Origin: Plasmopara viticola
Lineage: Eukaryota; Oomycota; Peronosporomycetes; Peronosporales; Peronosporaceae
Length of the DNA: 54,537 nt
Direction of reading: 5' to 3'
Assembly (NCBI GenBank): GCA_001695595.3
Contig: MBPM02000099.1
Span: 189,580-244,116, forward strand
Positions 9,922-20,904 of this stretch are shown one piece after another. Each line of letters starts with the position of its first letter. Positions within the stretch are counted from its first letter, which is position 1. The position numbers were made by a program, and so were the translations under genes. The notes below the pieces were generated by a model. It was not told the DNA's origin. It saw nothing but the letters and a program-made list of their open reading frames with translations, and did no database searches.

Positions 9922-10491
9922 CCTATTGCGAATTATGGATGTACGCACGATAGAACAGGAGGTTTTTTGGAAAGCAATGGAACATGGACACTCAAAGTGC
10001 TGTACCAATAGGTTTAAGTACGCGCCATCTCCTGTAAAATCCGAAATATGCTATTTGTTACCCAATTTGTGCGCGTCTCTTCGCGAGATCTTTCACAGTC
10101 TATGCACCTAATTGGATCGATTTACTGCTTCAGTACATTTATAGGTTAAGCACATTTGAACTTCTGGCGTTGCGTCTTTCTTCTGTACAGTTTAAACTCC
10201 CAGATTGCGTTCATAGATTGCGCGTGGCAAGCCTGTCCTCTCTCCAAACTGACGACGACTGGCAATCGAGCTTAAGCAAAAGTATACAAAAGCTGTTGCG
10301 ATGGATGTTTGGACGAGTCAGTACCCCTCTCTATCATAAATTGGGTCAGTGGTACGCGTAACCGCTAGCGGTAGTATCCCTAAATTTGCAAAACATGCGC
10401 CAGAAAGATTTCTTCGATATTTTTGCTCGTCGACGCCGCTCTCCACAAGGTAAAATCTTGCCCTAAACTAAAAAATCACGCACTGTTCATC
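9922..10491. other. upstream region of the RWP-RK gene
   Basis: About 570 bp with no recognised gene, presumably carrying the promoter of the downstream RWP-RK gene. The frame of that gene extends upstream only to a TTG at 10423, so 10492 is the first ATG. Confidence 0.4.
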
Positions 10492-12069
10492 ATGGCAGTC
10501 GAGATGGAGCAACAACGCGCCCCTGAGCTGACCGTTTCACAGTCCGAGAGTCGGCTCTGCATGGAGTCATCAGCGTCTATGTCGTTGTTGTCCAGTATGG
10601 ACGAGACCAAGCCCTTTGCACCTGGAGACGTCTCGAAAGCCGTCCTCGTGTGGCCGGATCCAAGCGTTCCGCGGCATAAGCCAACAACTCCTGGCGGCTC
10701 CAGTCTCAAGGTCGAGACGTCACTCGCTGTTGTTCGTAGTATGGGATCAGCACTTGACGAGGCGGTCCTTTCAAAGCCGAGCGATGGTCTCCAGGTGCCC
10801 AGTATGAACTGCGACTCGGTGTCCCCCGTGTCCCCGACCGTGATGAAAGATCTGCACTTTGACTCGCGCTTTATCTCGGACGCCTGGTCGTACGAGGCTC
10901 CACAGAATATGTACGCACTTTTGACGCAACCCACGCATCAGATGGACCCGCTCACGGGTGGGACGGGTCCAGTCGGCCCATATATGCAACAGCAACAGTT
11001 GCACCTGCAACACCACTTGGAGCAACATTTTGACCACTTGCCACTCCAACTCTCTCCTCTTCACGGCTCGAGTTTCTCGTCCTTGTACATGTCGGGAGGT
11101 CCCTTAACGCTTAGTCCTCATCAAATGATGATGCACCATCAACCCAGCGGCAACCCCAACTACGCAACACCATCGAATTTAAGTGACCTATTAATTTCAA
11201 GTGACCCGAATGGTTTTTTGGGCCCAAGTGGCAGCCCTGTACCAATGCCGCACGGAAATAGTGTGGTCAACGTGAAAGATCTGACCCTAAACGAGTTACG
11301 ACCCCATTTTAACAAACCAATGGCCGTCGTGGCGAAGGAATTAGGGGTTTGCATTACGTTAATGAAGAAGATTTGCCGTCGCAACGGCCTCGTTCGGTGG
11401 CCCCATCGACGTATTCGCAGCCTTGTGAATCGGATTACATCGCTTCAAGTGCTCGCAAGCAACGCTGTGGGTGCCGAGTGCAAACGCTTTCATGGTCAAA
11501 TTACCACTTTACGCGAGGAATTATCTGCCGTGATCCAGAATCCAAACGAAAAAAGCCGTAAACCGCAATCCGATGCCAAGAGTGCAATGGGCGTCGGGCA
11601 ACTTAGTGCCAAAGACGTGTTGGAAATATTTCCAGTGACGGAATTGACGGATGAATTGAATGGACCCAAGACTGAGGGTCAGAAGGACAGCAAGGACAAG
11701 GCTCTTGACGAACAAAGCCAGAGTACGAAAAGTGTCCAGTCAGAGGGAAAGGACCTTGCACGAGTCAAGCGAATTAAAAAGGACACGACACGCGACGCTT
11801 TGCAAGCCAAGAAGCGCAAACCGTCCTTTGGCCTCCATGCGCACCAGCCACCCCCGATTAAAATCTCACGACATGAGGAGTTGCCGTCAATTCGTCGTCT
11901 GCAGAGCCAAAGTGTACCAGGACGACGGCTCCGTGGAGATCGAAGGCATGGGTGTGGCCGAGAATTCAGTATTGGCGGGTGCGCAACAAGCGTGCGGCCG
12001 TCCACGACCACTCATCGAAATGGGAGACGAGGATCGATCTCGTCTATCCTCAACGGCATGCCCGAGTGA
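10492..12069 (+). CDS. RWP-RK domain transcription factor
   Basis: A nuclear DNA-binding protein. ATG 10492 (MAVEMEQQ) opens a 525-codon frame. Residues ~262-320 form the RWP-RK domain: LTLNELRPHFNKPM (family pattern L-x-x-x-F-x-x-P), AKELGVCITLMKKICRR (AAxxLxVCxTxLKKxCR) and VRWPHRRIRSL (RWPxRKIxSL). The Lys of canonical RWPYRK is replaced within PHRR. A short coiled-coil follows (QITTLREELSAV, ~345-360), which fits dimerisation. The N-terminal third is Gln/His/Met/Ser-rich (QQQQLHLQHHLEQHFD), typical of an activation region. The C-terminus is suspect: from about 11900 the +1 frame looks much more like protein (KVYQDDGSVEIEGMGV, then LIEMGDEDRSRL) and runs to 12112, while the annotated frame turns Arg/Gly/Ser-rich. 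One extra base or two missing bases near 11890-11920 would explain it. Target genes cannot be inferred. Confidence 0.85.
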   Translation: MAVEMEQQRAPELTVSQSESRLCMESSASMSLLSSMDETKPFAPGDVSKAVLVWPDPSVPRHKPTTPGGSSLKVETSLAVVRSMGSALDEAVLSKPSDGLQVPSMNCDSVSPVSPTVMKDLHFDSRFISDAWSYEAPQNMYALLTQPTHQMDPLTGGTGPVGPYMQQQQLHLQHHLEQHFDHLPLQLSPLHGSSFSSLYMSGGPLTLSPHQMMMHHQPSGNPNYATPSNLSDLLISSDPNGFLGPSGSPVPMPHGNSVVNVKDLTLNELRPHFNKPMAVVAKELGVCITLMKKICRRNGLVRWPHRRIRSLVNRITSLQVLASNAVGAECKRFHGQITTLREELSAVIQNPNEKSRKPQSDAKSAMGVGQLSAKDVLEIFPVTELTDELNGPKTEGQKDSKDKALDEQSQSTKSVQSEGKDLARVKRIKKDTTRDALQAKKRKPSFGLHAHQPPPIKISRHEELPSIRRLQSQSVPGRRLRGDRRHGCGREFSIGGCATSVRPSTTTHRNGRRGSISSILNGMPE

Positions 12070-12112
12070 ACATGTGCAAGACGCGGCAGCTTTACAAGAC
12101 TCATTAGTATGA

Positions 12113-14529
12113 ATAACGGAAACCATACACACGTTTAGCGTATATAGTAGATGGAATAATATTCATGATCCATGTCAGATCGCTTTTTTTGTAACGGACC
12201 TTCGACCGAACTTTGAGGAAAACGTTTCGATTTTCGGAACGTAATTTATGACCTGAGCAACAAAACCCCGATTTTTTTGGTTTTGTATTTTGTCCAACTT
12301 TATTCCTCCGAAAATGATCTAGCGCTTTCTACACTATTCGCAATCGTGGTTGTTTACTTGATATTGTCCTTTCACATCTTGTGTCGCTCGGCCAAACTAC
12401 TTCAAGAACGAAATGCTATCTCAATAAACAATGACTTGATTGAAGGCTTTGCCCGCAATTTTCTTGCTCTAAAGCTAGTCTAACCTTGTCTGGCATGTAG
12501 CAAACGCTATTCATGACAAATGTTACTAATTAAATCGAAATTTTTTTTCCTTAGGTATCGGAAAGGTCTATTAGACTGAAAGCTATTCTCGCCAATTACG
12601 GCAGGAAATTAGTGTTGTATTGCTCAGAGATTTAGGCGCCACTGTTTGCGTAGCGGTAGCGCTTCGTCTGTAATGTCTTGGCGTTAAGCCATTGTGACAT
12701 GCAGCGAGTACGGTTTGACAGGCACCTCCCACCCTCGCCGCCTTCCTACATTGACCAAAAGCCACCGCACCAGTGGCGCGTCTATTTAGCACATGAGTTT
12801 TTATGAGCCATCGAAGCAACTCTTGGAGGTCCTCAAGGTCTTAAACTCAGGACTACTGGCGGTCCAGCTACACCATTCCTAGGATAAGATCATTCCTCAA
12901 ATTCAAGCCAGGACCAAACTCGACAATCACCAGGTCGAGAATCCTCACATATAAACCCACCGAGATCTCAGGTGCAATTACCCTCGGTTCTGTCGCTAAG
13001 CGAGCTGACAATATGCTCTCATAGACTTGGCATGCGGGTAATGCTCAATATAGAAGGACTGAGCACATTTTGCAGACAATCAGAAAATCAGTAGATATTT
13101 TCATTGGCTTACTTAAATTCTTCGCGACCGTCTTCCTCTTGTAGCTGAAATTGCGGGGGGGGAAGGCTAAGCCCTAACGAACTTTAATTAGTCTTTTAAG
13201 ACCCGATGAAGTTTACTTCATCCTAAATAGACAGCTTAGCCCCCACTACGTAACTCCGCGACATACAACACGACTGTTTGGTCGTGAGATGCTGGCCCCA
13301 CTTATATTGGCACGCTTGACGTTAGAGCGACCCAGGCCACAATTGGTGATTATCGCCATATTTGAAGCATCAACAAATACTAAAACGCTACTTAGCAGCT
13401 TGGAGGTTCATCGGTACAATTAGATCCATACTAGCATTATCACCAGAAAACTTTCGCGAGATTTCCCTTATCGGGCCCATTTGTGAATTACAGCCAGCAT
13501 TTAATGCCAATTTTACTCCTCGTTTAAACAATTCGGTTGTACTGAAAACAGTCGCGTCTGAGTGCAGTGTATCCATAAAAATGGTGGATACAACCTCTCC
13601 TGAGAGAATGGGTCGCTGCCAATCCCAGTCGCAAGTCCGTTCAAGGATAGAAGAGATCTTAAAAGCTTTTTTTTGAAGTAGCAGGTTTTGAAAATATGAC
13701 CTCACACGGAGCGCATAATTGGGCAGCGAAAAAACTTGCGTAAGGTGACGAAGTATCCTATCTTAGATAGAGAAAACACTACTAAACGTATTATCATTCG
13801 TTTGCACTACCGAAACGCTGATCTCTTTGGCCGATATTTTGCACACTGGTGCATAGATGAAGAAATTAAATGTGATTAACAGCATTATATAGTACAACTT
13901 GGTGTAGCCAAATGTCGCGAAGTGGTAAAACGTCATGAATATTTGGCGGGTGAAACTTATTAAGAGCCCCTGAATAATCTTTTTCGGAATCATAGCTCTG
14001 TACACGATGAGACCCTTTTGGGGCGGTAATTTTCCGATAAGACAGTAAGAAGCCATTAGAAACCAGGATGCCGATTTGCATTAAAGCGCTGTTCCACCGA
14101 AGCTGTAGCGATTTTCTATATTGAAATGCTCAGCAACAAACTCTAGCTCAACTGCAACACAAACAATCGATCGAGTCAGGGTTTGACTGGCCTTTTGCAA
14201 CGCCGGGCAAGCAGTTGTCATCTCCTGTAGGTAATGCTCAGCATTATAATCAGCTAATTCCTGAGGGCAAACCAGACTAGCGTCCGATAAGAATGTAAAG
14301 ACAGAAATGGTAGTGGATGTGCAGAGGATTTAAGCCTTAGTACCAACACGACATTCACGAGCATCCCAAAAAAGGCGTCACAATGACCTCACTGCGTCAA
14401 AAACAGCATGTTGTGCATCCCTAGTATCACTGTAAATTTAGTTCTTGATAAATTGATAAAATGGGACTGTATGACGAGACTTCTTAGCCGATTAAAAACG
14501 TCTCGGAGACTAGATTACAAGCTTTAAAA
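12113..14529. other. gene-poor stretch, unassigned open frames
   Basis: It includes an 8-G run (about 13155-13162) and a GGCTAAG...CTTAGCC inverted pair around 13164-13240 that may be LTR debris. One ATG-initiated minus frame at 13763..14056 (97 codons, very hydrophobic, tyrosine- and phenylalanine-rich) may be a membrane protein fragment, but I cannot name it. The frame at 13362..13676 (+) begins at TTG and is unrecognised. Confidence 0.35.
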
Positions 14530-15785
14530 CCCGACGCGATCCGAGAGTTTAAGTGCGCATTTTGTCATCGCGAGCAGACGTCGCACCCTAATTTATTACT
14601 ATTTAGAAAGGAAGTTAATGAGATTGTAAAAGAGATTGATGTGATTTGATCTAAGTGTTGCATTTCATTCTCCCGTCCCAGACTCAAAGTGTCTCCTTCT
14701 GAACTTGTACGCAATCGCCCTATTATAAATAATGCACACATAAGCCCAGTTATCTCTGAAAAATCTAAACAAAAAGCGATGGAAATGAGCGACGTAGATT
14801 TCCTCAAGGAGCGCATCAGTCGGTTAAAACGAGAGGTTCATGAAGCCTGAGTAAAGACACTTGCAGCAAGAGAAGACTTGCGAGCGGATCTCGCGCCTAT
14901 TATAAAAGAATTGGATTTCTCAACCCTCGTGAAACTCTCACCGACTTCGGCAATCAACAAGAGGATGCACATGGAGCAATTTTTTTCGCCTAGCGTATCT
15001 CCGAAAACGCGAATTTCAAAACGTAAAGGGCGACTCTTTCCGTTCCGGCTACATGGAACACTATGAAGAATCCTTAGCCGAGCTTGGGTAAAAAGAGCAA
15101 GAGTTTTTCGCACGGTCGACGGCCTCAAATTTAAGATTTACACTCGGTCGCTCAAGAACCACATCCCATGTGCTGTTCGTGTGCGTTTCAACTGTCCACA
15201 TTGTACGCCGGACTTTCCAAAATTCAATCACGATTTTCGCGATCATCCCGAATATGACAGGAAGCTGACTATTTAATTGCGCTCAGCCATTTAATACGTT
15301 GGATATGGAGTTAGGCGATAGTGAATTTGCTGGATTTCGACGAGCGGAAAATCAGCTCCCACCTTCTTTTTCGACGGATTTAGAATCCTTGCAAACTGAT
15401 TCTACTGGCGTGGGTGAACTGCGGGAAGCCGTTGCCATCCTCAAGTCAATGCAAATCCAGATCAACGATCTGAAGGAGGCCAGTCAGTTGCAGAATCGTC
15501 TTCGTACGCACTCGATCAAAAAAACTCATTTTAGCCTTGTATCAGCAAACCAGTACAATCGACGAGTTGAACCGCAAGCTGAATTTGTATACAAATGACT
15601 CGGATAGAGAAACGATCGCATTTACACCTTCAGGATCCAGGAATGTAAATCAAGGTGTGCAATACCAAAATGACGGCATGACCGATTTCAATATCAAAAT
15701 ATGGCGTCGAGTTTCATCGGAATAATGTTGCTCGGGAACGAGAGATCCAAATGGCTGAAGACGATGTAAAAGCAACATTAAGGTA
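14530..15785 (+). pseudogene. unknown Cys/His plus coiled-coil protein, copy A (left arm), broken
   Basis: I do not recognise the family. Pieces on the plus strand in order: IREFKCAFCHREQTSHPNL (14541 on); SEKSKQKAMEMSDVDFLKER and RLKREVHEA ending at a TGA near 14847; LAAREDLRADLAPIIKELDF; then, after two frame changes, VDGLKFKIHTRSLKN and a Cys-rich block with CAVRVRFNCPHC and HDFRDHPEYD (15117-15270). A coiled-coil follows (ELREAVAILKSMQIQINDLK, then LYQQTSTIDELNRKLNLY) with a C-terminal part containing FTPSGSRNVNQGVQYQNDGM. At least two stops and two shifts break it. A second copy is inverted at 23.3-24.2 kb. Adjacent genes in the same block are also broken and flank a virus-type helicase, so a viral origin is likely but inferred. 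Confidence 0.6.
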
Positions 15786-15844
15786 TTAAAAAATTGATGG
15801 GATGATGGTATTCGGGAGAATTCAATAGTCAATTGTTCAGCAAT

Positions 15845-16375
15845 CTGAGAGTTGAGTGCGCATTTTGTCATCGCGAGAAGAGACGTCGCACCCTAATTTT
15901 TTTCTATCTACAAAGGAAGTTGATGAGATTGTAAAAGACTTGATTTGATTTGATCTTAGTTTTCCATTTCATTCCAAACTCATAATGTTTCCTTCTGAAC
16001 TTATACGTAATTGCCCTAACATAGATGTTGCACATGTAAGTCCAGTCATCTCTGAAAAATCAAAACAAAAAGCGGTGGAAAAGAGAGACGTAGATTTCCT
16101 CAAGGAGCGCATCAGACAATTAAAACGCGAGGTTCATGAAGCCTGAGTAGAGTCACTTGCAGCAAGAGAAAACTTGCGAGCGGCTGAAGCACGATATTTA
16201 ACATTGCGCATGATAAACAACATATGTGACAGGGTCGTCATTCTGCTGACAAGGCTATCGCAGCTATTAACAATTTCGATGAGCGATTGACTGTTCCCTC
16301 CAATGTGGATCTCGAGCATGGCTACGCTATCGTCGTAGAGCGGGTTGACAGGGTAGATTAATATGTTATGCGTTT
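15845..16375 (+). pseudogene. second gene sharing the Cys/His N-terminal domain (left arm), broken
   Basis: It starts as a direct copy of 14530-14880 (CAFCHRE, SPVISEKSKQKA, RDVDFLKERIR, LKREVHEA, LAAREN) but then diverges. After a frame change it encodes AIAAINNFDERLTVPSNVDL followed by EHGYAIVVERVDRVD. The inverted counterpart is at 22705..23235 (-). So two paralogous genes share one N-terminal domain with different C-termini. The function is unknown. Confidence 0.5.
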
Positions 16376-16441
16376 TATGGCTGGTCAGCGAAAGAACATC
16401 AACAAGGTACTCAGAGGAGTAGACTGAGTAGCATTTTGTGG

Positions 16442-16487
16442 GAATCTACTTTTTATTGATCTATGAATCTACTTTTTATTGATCTAT
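16442..16487. repeat. 23 bp perfect tandem duplication
   Basis: Two exact units, 16442..16464 and 16465..16487 (GAATCTACTTTTTATTGATC plus TAT). I see no counterpart in the right arm, so it probably arose after the arms separated. Confidence 0.85.
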
Positions 16488-16999
16488 GCAATCGTTCTGT
16501 AGAGCTGTGTAGAGCTGCAGCACAGAAGCTCCGTGAAAGGAGAGCTCAAGTATGTACTGCCTTTATCTTCATTTAATCTGTTCGAAACTAGATCGTCAAG
16601 GGCAGTTTAAGACATCTCTGATTAGAGTGGCGGGACAATGGGGTCATCACACACCAAGCGCTTGAAAACATGACTGACGAGCTGATGGTGGATGGGGCTG
16701 ACATCGAATGATCACGAGCATCTTATCAATCTTGTAGAGCATTTACAGGAATTAGAGAAGGCTCACGCTGTACCGGTACAATTTATTTTGATTACATTTC
16801 TATGGAGTAATATGGACAGCAATCATGTTGATGAGATTGAGTTCGGTACTGTCGCTCTGTATGAAAAAAATAGAAACGCCAGAGCCTGTCATGAAAAGAC
16901 GCATCCTTCAAAAACATATGCTTGTTATGCCGGACATTATATCAAGCCAAACTGAACACAAGACATATAAACTATAGGAGTCAATTCCATTATCAAGCT

Positions 17000-18110
17000 A
17001 CTCAGTGGAAGCAATGTGCTGAAGTGTCTTCACCCTTGAACGTCATTTTAATCAACAAGCGGACAAATGGCGATTCAACAAACTATTATTCCAGTGCCGC
17101 GTTAACGATCGTTGTGCGCATCGATTTACCTTCGCGTTGATATTTGTCACAGCACCCTGATTTATGAAGCTTCGAACAATGTCTACAAAGAGTGACTTTA
17201 CTCAGAGTGAACCGCTTGTCCATTGCCAACGCCTTCTCGGATGTCATGCGGGAATGATAAAAGTTCATATCTTGCAGTAATACTTGGCTGCCTTCGCGGT
17301 GAACTAGATTTTTACGACACGCTGGAGATGCCGTTAAAGGTGCCGTTGGAGAAGCTTGTCGTTTGGCCTCACGTTTTCCGTTGCCTAGTTGGCTGACATT
17401 ATACAGGGTTGCTTTGATTGATCACTGCGTTGAATGGCTTGGTTAGTAGGTGCTTTATCGCTTGAATCCGTCTCCTCTTTTATAGATAACCAACCAGTTC
17501 CACCACCTTCCATGAGCCCGTGATTATCATCTGCATCCTCAGTCACTTCCGTAGCATTAAAAGCATGGAATTGTGTAGTGCTTCTCTTCGCATCTCCTTT
17601 ATCGAGGAATTGTTTAAGACGTCGTTTTGAACGTGAATCTTGCTTCTGATTCTTCTCCAGTGTAGCAATACTTTTATTCCAACTCCGGAGTTTCCAGTCG
17701 TTTGATGCTTTCTTGACATTGTTGATGCTGATTTAAAGCGTTTTAATTTGTTTTTGTTGTCGTTGCTGGTCAATTTGCTGTTGTTATTGTTGCAAATCTG
17801 AAATTATAAACATCGTCGTTGTCGGTCCGTTGGATTTCCTTGTCTGTCGACAAATGTAGATATGTGGTCAAAGTAATTTTTTTGAAACGAATTTTGTGTT
17901 TTCGATAATGTTTCGGGCATCGTCTTTTTAACGATATTCTTACAACGACGAGGATAGCTGTGCGTCAATATAGCTTCTCTTGTACCAATACAATCTGGGT
18001 TTTTCGTTGTCTCCGTTTGATGCGTGTGCTTCAGCAACGTTTTCGATAATAAACTTCTTCTCTGACCTCTTCCAACGTCCTGTCCACTCATCTCTGGTCT
18101 TTCTCATTGA
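17000..18110 (-). pseudogene. unknown Gln-rich protein with Cys/His tail (left arm), broken
   Basis: Minus-strand pieces in order: EAHASNGDNEKP and RSYIDAQLSSSL; DARNIIEN; a Gln-rich coiled segment (DQQRQQKQIKTL); FLDKGDAKRSTTQFHAFNAT; EVTEDADDNHGLMEGGGTGW; LSIKEETDSSDKAPTNQA. After a break come FYHSRMTSEKALAMDKRFTL and LCRHCSKLHKSGCCDKYQRE. The last block has Cys/His spacing like a small zinc site (CxxC...H...CC) and resembles the CRxxHxxGC tail of the central helicase. The inverted counterpart is on the plus strand at about 21000-22190. The function is unknown. Confidence 0.5.
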
Positions 18111-18347
18111 ACATCTTCGTCCTCTCTCAAGCACACGTTTGATCGCCGCACGTCTCCGAACGCTTCAAAGCATATCTCCAGCATCTCTCATCGCACATCT
18201 TTTACCTCTCTCGCCTCACTCATCGCCTTCCTCCGACCTTGCTCACCTTAGATTTTTTACCACTCTCAACGATCATACATCTCCGACCAGTCTCACCTCT
18301 TATCGCTTAACTCATCTGTACACTCATCACTGGCACTATATTCACCC
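18060..18347. repeat. degenerate ~23 bp GA-rich minisatellite, left arm
   Basis: On the minus strand this is an array of degenerate units near GAGATGTGCGATGAGAGAGG. A 165-codon Ser/Leu/His-rich plus-strand open frame across it (17980..18477) is a by-product of the repeat composition. Confidence 0.7.
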
Positions 18348-18916
18348 ATTCGAAATGGACGAGCCGTCACGACGGACCGCTTTATTTTTAATTCAATTTT
18401 GCGATGCTTTAAGTCACCGAATATTGAACTCTAGCGATTCACGGGTTGTTTCGCAGTGTGTGTCTCACAAAGTCTGAGTATTGGTGAGTATTGGTGAGCA
18501 TATCAGTTCCGTATTTACAAAATATGCGTGATTTTCAGCCCTTCCTGCTTCTAGACGCCTATATCTGTTATTAGTTTTTAGTGAGCGTGCGAGTATAGAA
18601 TGTAAGATGAATCTTATTCGTCTTAAGAAAATCGAGCCGAGGTGAAAATAAAATATCGTAGATATGAGGCCAGCCACCACTGTTAGGCCGCACTCATAAA
18701 ATAAAGCCACTAGAAACAGCGCTACACGGATTGAGTAGGACGACAAAACCAATTCACGCCATTTTAATACTCAAGAAATGATCCACACCCAGAAACGAAA
18801 GCGAGAGAAGGCCTACCCATTTGTGTATTTAAAGAACGCGTAAGTATCGCAGCGACGCAGCCAAGCACAATAAATCTGCGAAAAACAGGTTGCGTAGCTC
18901 AAGGCCAATTACAAAG

Positions 18917-20500
18917 CTAAACTTTCTTTTTGGGCAAACCCTCGTCTTCGGTCTTAGTATTCATATCGTAATGCTGGAACATTGGTTGAACAGCAACATT
19001 CATGAAGTATTGTCTTCGTGTGAGATTTTTTCGGCCAGGTTCAAATAAACATCCATTCTCGTGCTTTTCACGACATGCCTTACATAAGTATAGATGCAAC
19101 CGTGCACAGCTAACTCGACACCGGGAGTACTGAATTTTTCTCCCTGCCTAGGAGTTGCACTGAAAGTATCTATAAGATGCATGCGATACATAGCGTTCAT
19201 TTGAGGCTTCGTAATCTCAGAACCGTCACCTTATATTAGCACCTCGCCAACAAGAAGGAATGTATCATTAAGGTTGGCTCACAGATCTTCGCGATGCTCA
19301 GCGATGAACCCCCGGCTGATATGGATCTACCCTTTTGCTGGGTTGTTTCTTCTTGTAGGCAAGATATGAAGAGCAACGCCTATGCAAAAACCGTCGTGAA
19401 CTCCCCAGCGATTATTTTCCGGATCATGATCTTTTGCAGAAATAGTATTTTCGAATGTTATTGGTACGATACCCTGAATGATTTCGCCATGCTCGCCTGT
19501 GTAGTGTGACGATTGATTGCTGTTGTTTGTTGTTAATTTTTTTAGTCATGGACAGCAGCCAAAGTTTTTCCCTAAACCGGGCAGTAAACTTAGCCACGAC
19601 CCATCCAAGCCAGACAATCAGATTCTGGCACGATTTCGGCAATATTAAGCGGCATGTCCTCGCAAAACAGAGCTTGCTTGTCTGCGACTTTGCTCGGAAC
19701 AAATTACTTTTGTTTAAAGCTGCTCAATATGCCGATTTGGCCTGGTGCATAGCAACGCTTTGTCAGTTTAAGCAGCGTGCTTTTTCCGCTACCGCCCAGC
19801 TCTAGGGTGATCACAATGGAATCGTATTGTCGTCGAGGCGCGTCATCAAGCGGACCTAGCAATATATAAAAAATCGATGACCTCCTGCTCCTCAAGTCGA
19901 AAAATACTTATCGAGCAGAAGAGTTGGGGCTGTTACGAAATCAGAACTAATTATCTTGCGGACCTAAATACCAGCAAGAGCGTCACTGAGGGCGATTAAC
20001 TTGGCTTTTCCAAGATTGAAACTCCAATTCTAAAGCCAATATAGTTGTAATTAACCTGCATGAACGGAAACAGAGGGTGTGCTACATTTTTAATAAAATG
20101 CAACAACTGGACACATTTAGGATAAGCTGCATAGACTTTCCTATAATTACTTGGCAGTTCTTTTTGCATCTTCCCTGCTAAGAGATCGGGTAATATGTAG
20201 CGCGCCATAATCGTTGCGCAGCGCGGGCTGTTATATACAGAATGCAGCGCTTGCGTGATCTTGCAGCTCTTTGGCAAAGCAGTAGGCCTCAGCGCCCAGC
20301 TCACTAGCCACCTCAGGTGTGATGTTCTGCCGCGCGATATTGTCGTTTCTTAACAGGTTTCTGATAGCTGCGTCCATCTTATCAGACAGCTCATCAATTT
20401 TGTTGGCGCGTTCGATTTGTTTGGCGAATTTTACATTATCGATGCGCTTCAACTTCAACTTCGTTACTTCAAGGGTGATTTTCTCGAGCCGATCCGATTA
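18917..20500 (-). pseudogene. D5-like helicase-primase of large DNA viruses, multiply broken
   Basis: Minus strand, N to C: LEKITLEVTKLKLKRIDN and ITPEVASELGAEAYCFAKEL (20490-20240); after a frame change ARYILPDLLAGKMQKELP, RKVYAAYPKCVQLLHF and YNYIGFRIGVSILEK (20200-20000); then an SF3-type P-loop LELGGSGKSTLLKLTK with GQIGILSS (19807-19713); TAA at 19706..19704; then in the same frame KQALFCEDMPLNIAEIVPES (Walker B-like ED, about 19675-19617), two further stops, and GKTLAAVHD. The C-terminal pieces are GEHGEIIQGIVPITFEN, EITKPQMNAMYRMHLIDTF and, in another frame, LCKACREKHENGC to 18917. Family members unwind and prime viral DNA. The P-loop is intact, but at least three stops and several frame changes remove function. 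It fills the single-copy centre between the inverted arms. Family-level confidence is good; the virus group is unresolved (NCLDV proper versus polinton- or virophage-like). Confidence 0.75.
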
Positions 20501-20904
20501 TCACGTCAGGAGCAGACTTAACCGCCATCACAACGTGCGCTAAAGTGTTCCATTGAGTATTAATGTTGTCAACTTTCAGATTCGTTTGTATACTCGATTA
20601 GCCTCGTTTAGGAACGAAAAGTATTTAGAGACACCGGCTGATTTTCTTAGAAACCCGATGCGATTTTTGAAAGTAACCTCGGACTAAGTCGAGCCAAGCT
20701 TCTTGCGAATACAAGCGTTAATTGTATTTTTTAATGCTTTAATTATAAATGGTCGAAATCGCAAAATCTAGAAGTACCCGGATTGACAAGTACCGAACAC
20801 GCGGCGTATTATATTCGGTGAGTTAAAGCTTCGCGATAATAAATTAATCATGAACCGGTCCGTCGTGACGACTCGATGTCAAAGGTTCATTTTGAAGTGG
20901 TCTA

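Larger units (their letters stand above)
14885..18427. repeat. left arm of large inverted repeat
   Basis: It aligns by eye, in reverse complement, with 24165..20806. Matching landmarks include the VDGLKFKIHTRSLKN block, INNFDERLTVPSNVDL, HYQATQWKQCAEV, the SEKALAMDKRFTL block, the GA-rich minisatellite and the inner end near CGTCACGACGGACCG (18365) versus CGGTCCGTCGTGACG (20855). The arms have diverged by many substitutions and small indels, so the duplication is old, or the two arms are separate members of a viral repeat. Confidence 0.8.

Noticed and set aside
10423..10491. Earlier start for the RWP-RK gene
   Set aside because: Position 10423 is TTG; the first ATG in frame is 10492.
12640..12705. 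tRNA-like A-box (TTGCGTAGCGGTAGCGC) with a GTA-containing loop
   Set aside because: No anticodon stem pairing and no proper B-box; likely coincidence or very old SINE debris.
17980..18477. 165-codon Ser/Leu/His-rich plus-strand frame
   Set aside because: Lies across the GA/CT minisatellite of the left arm; the right arm does not keep it.
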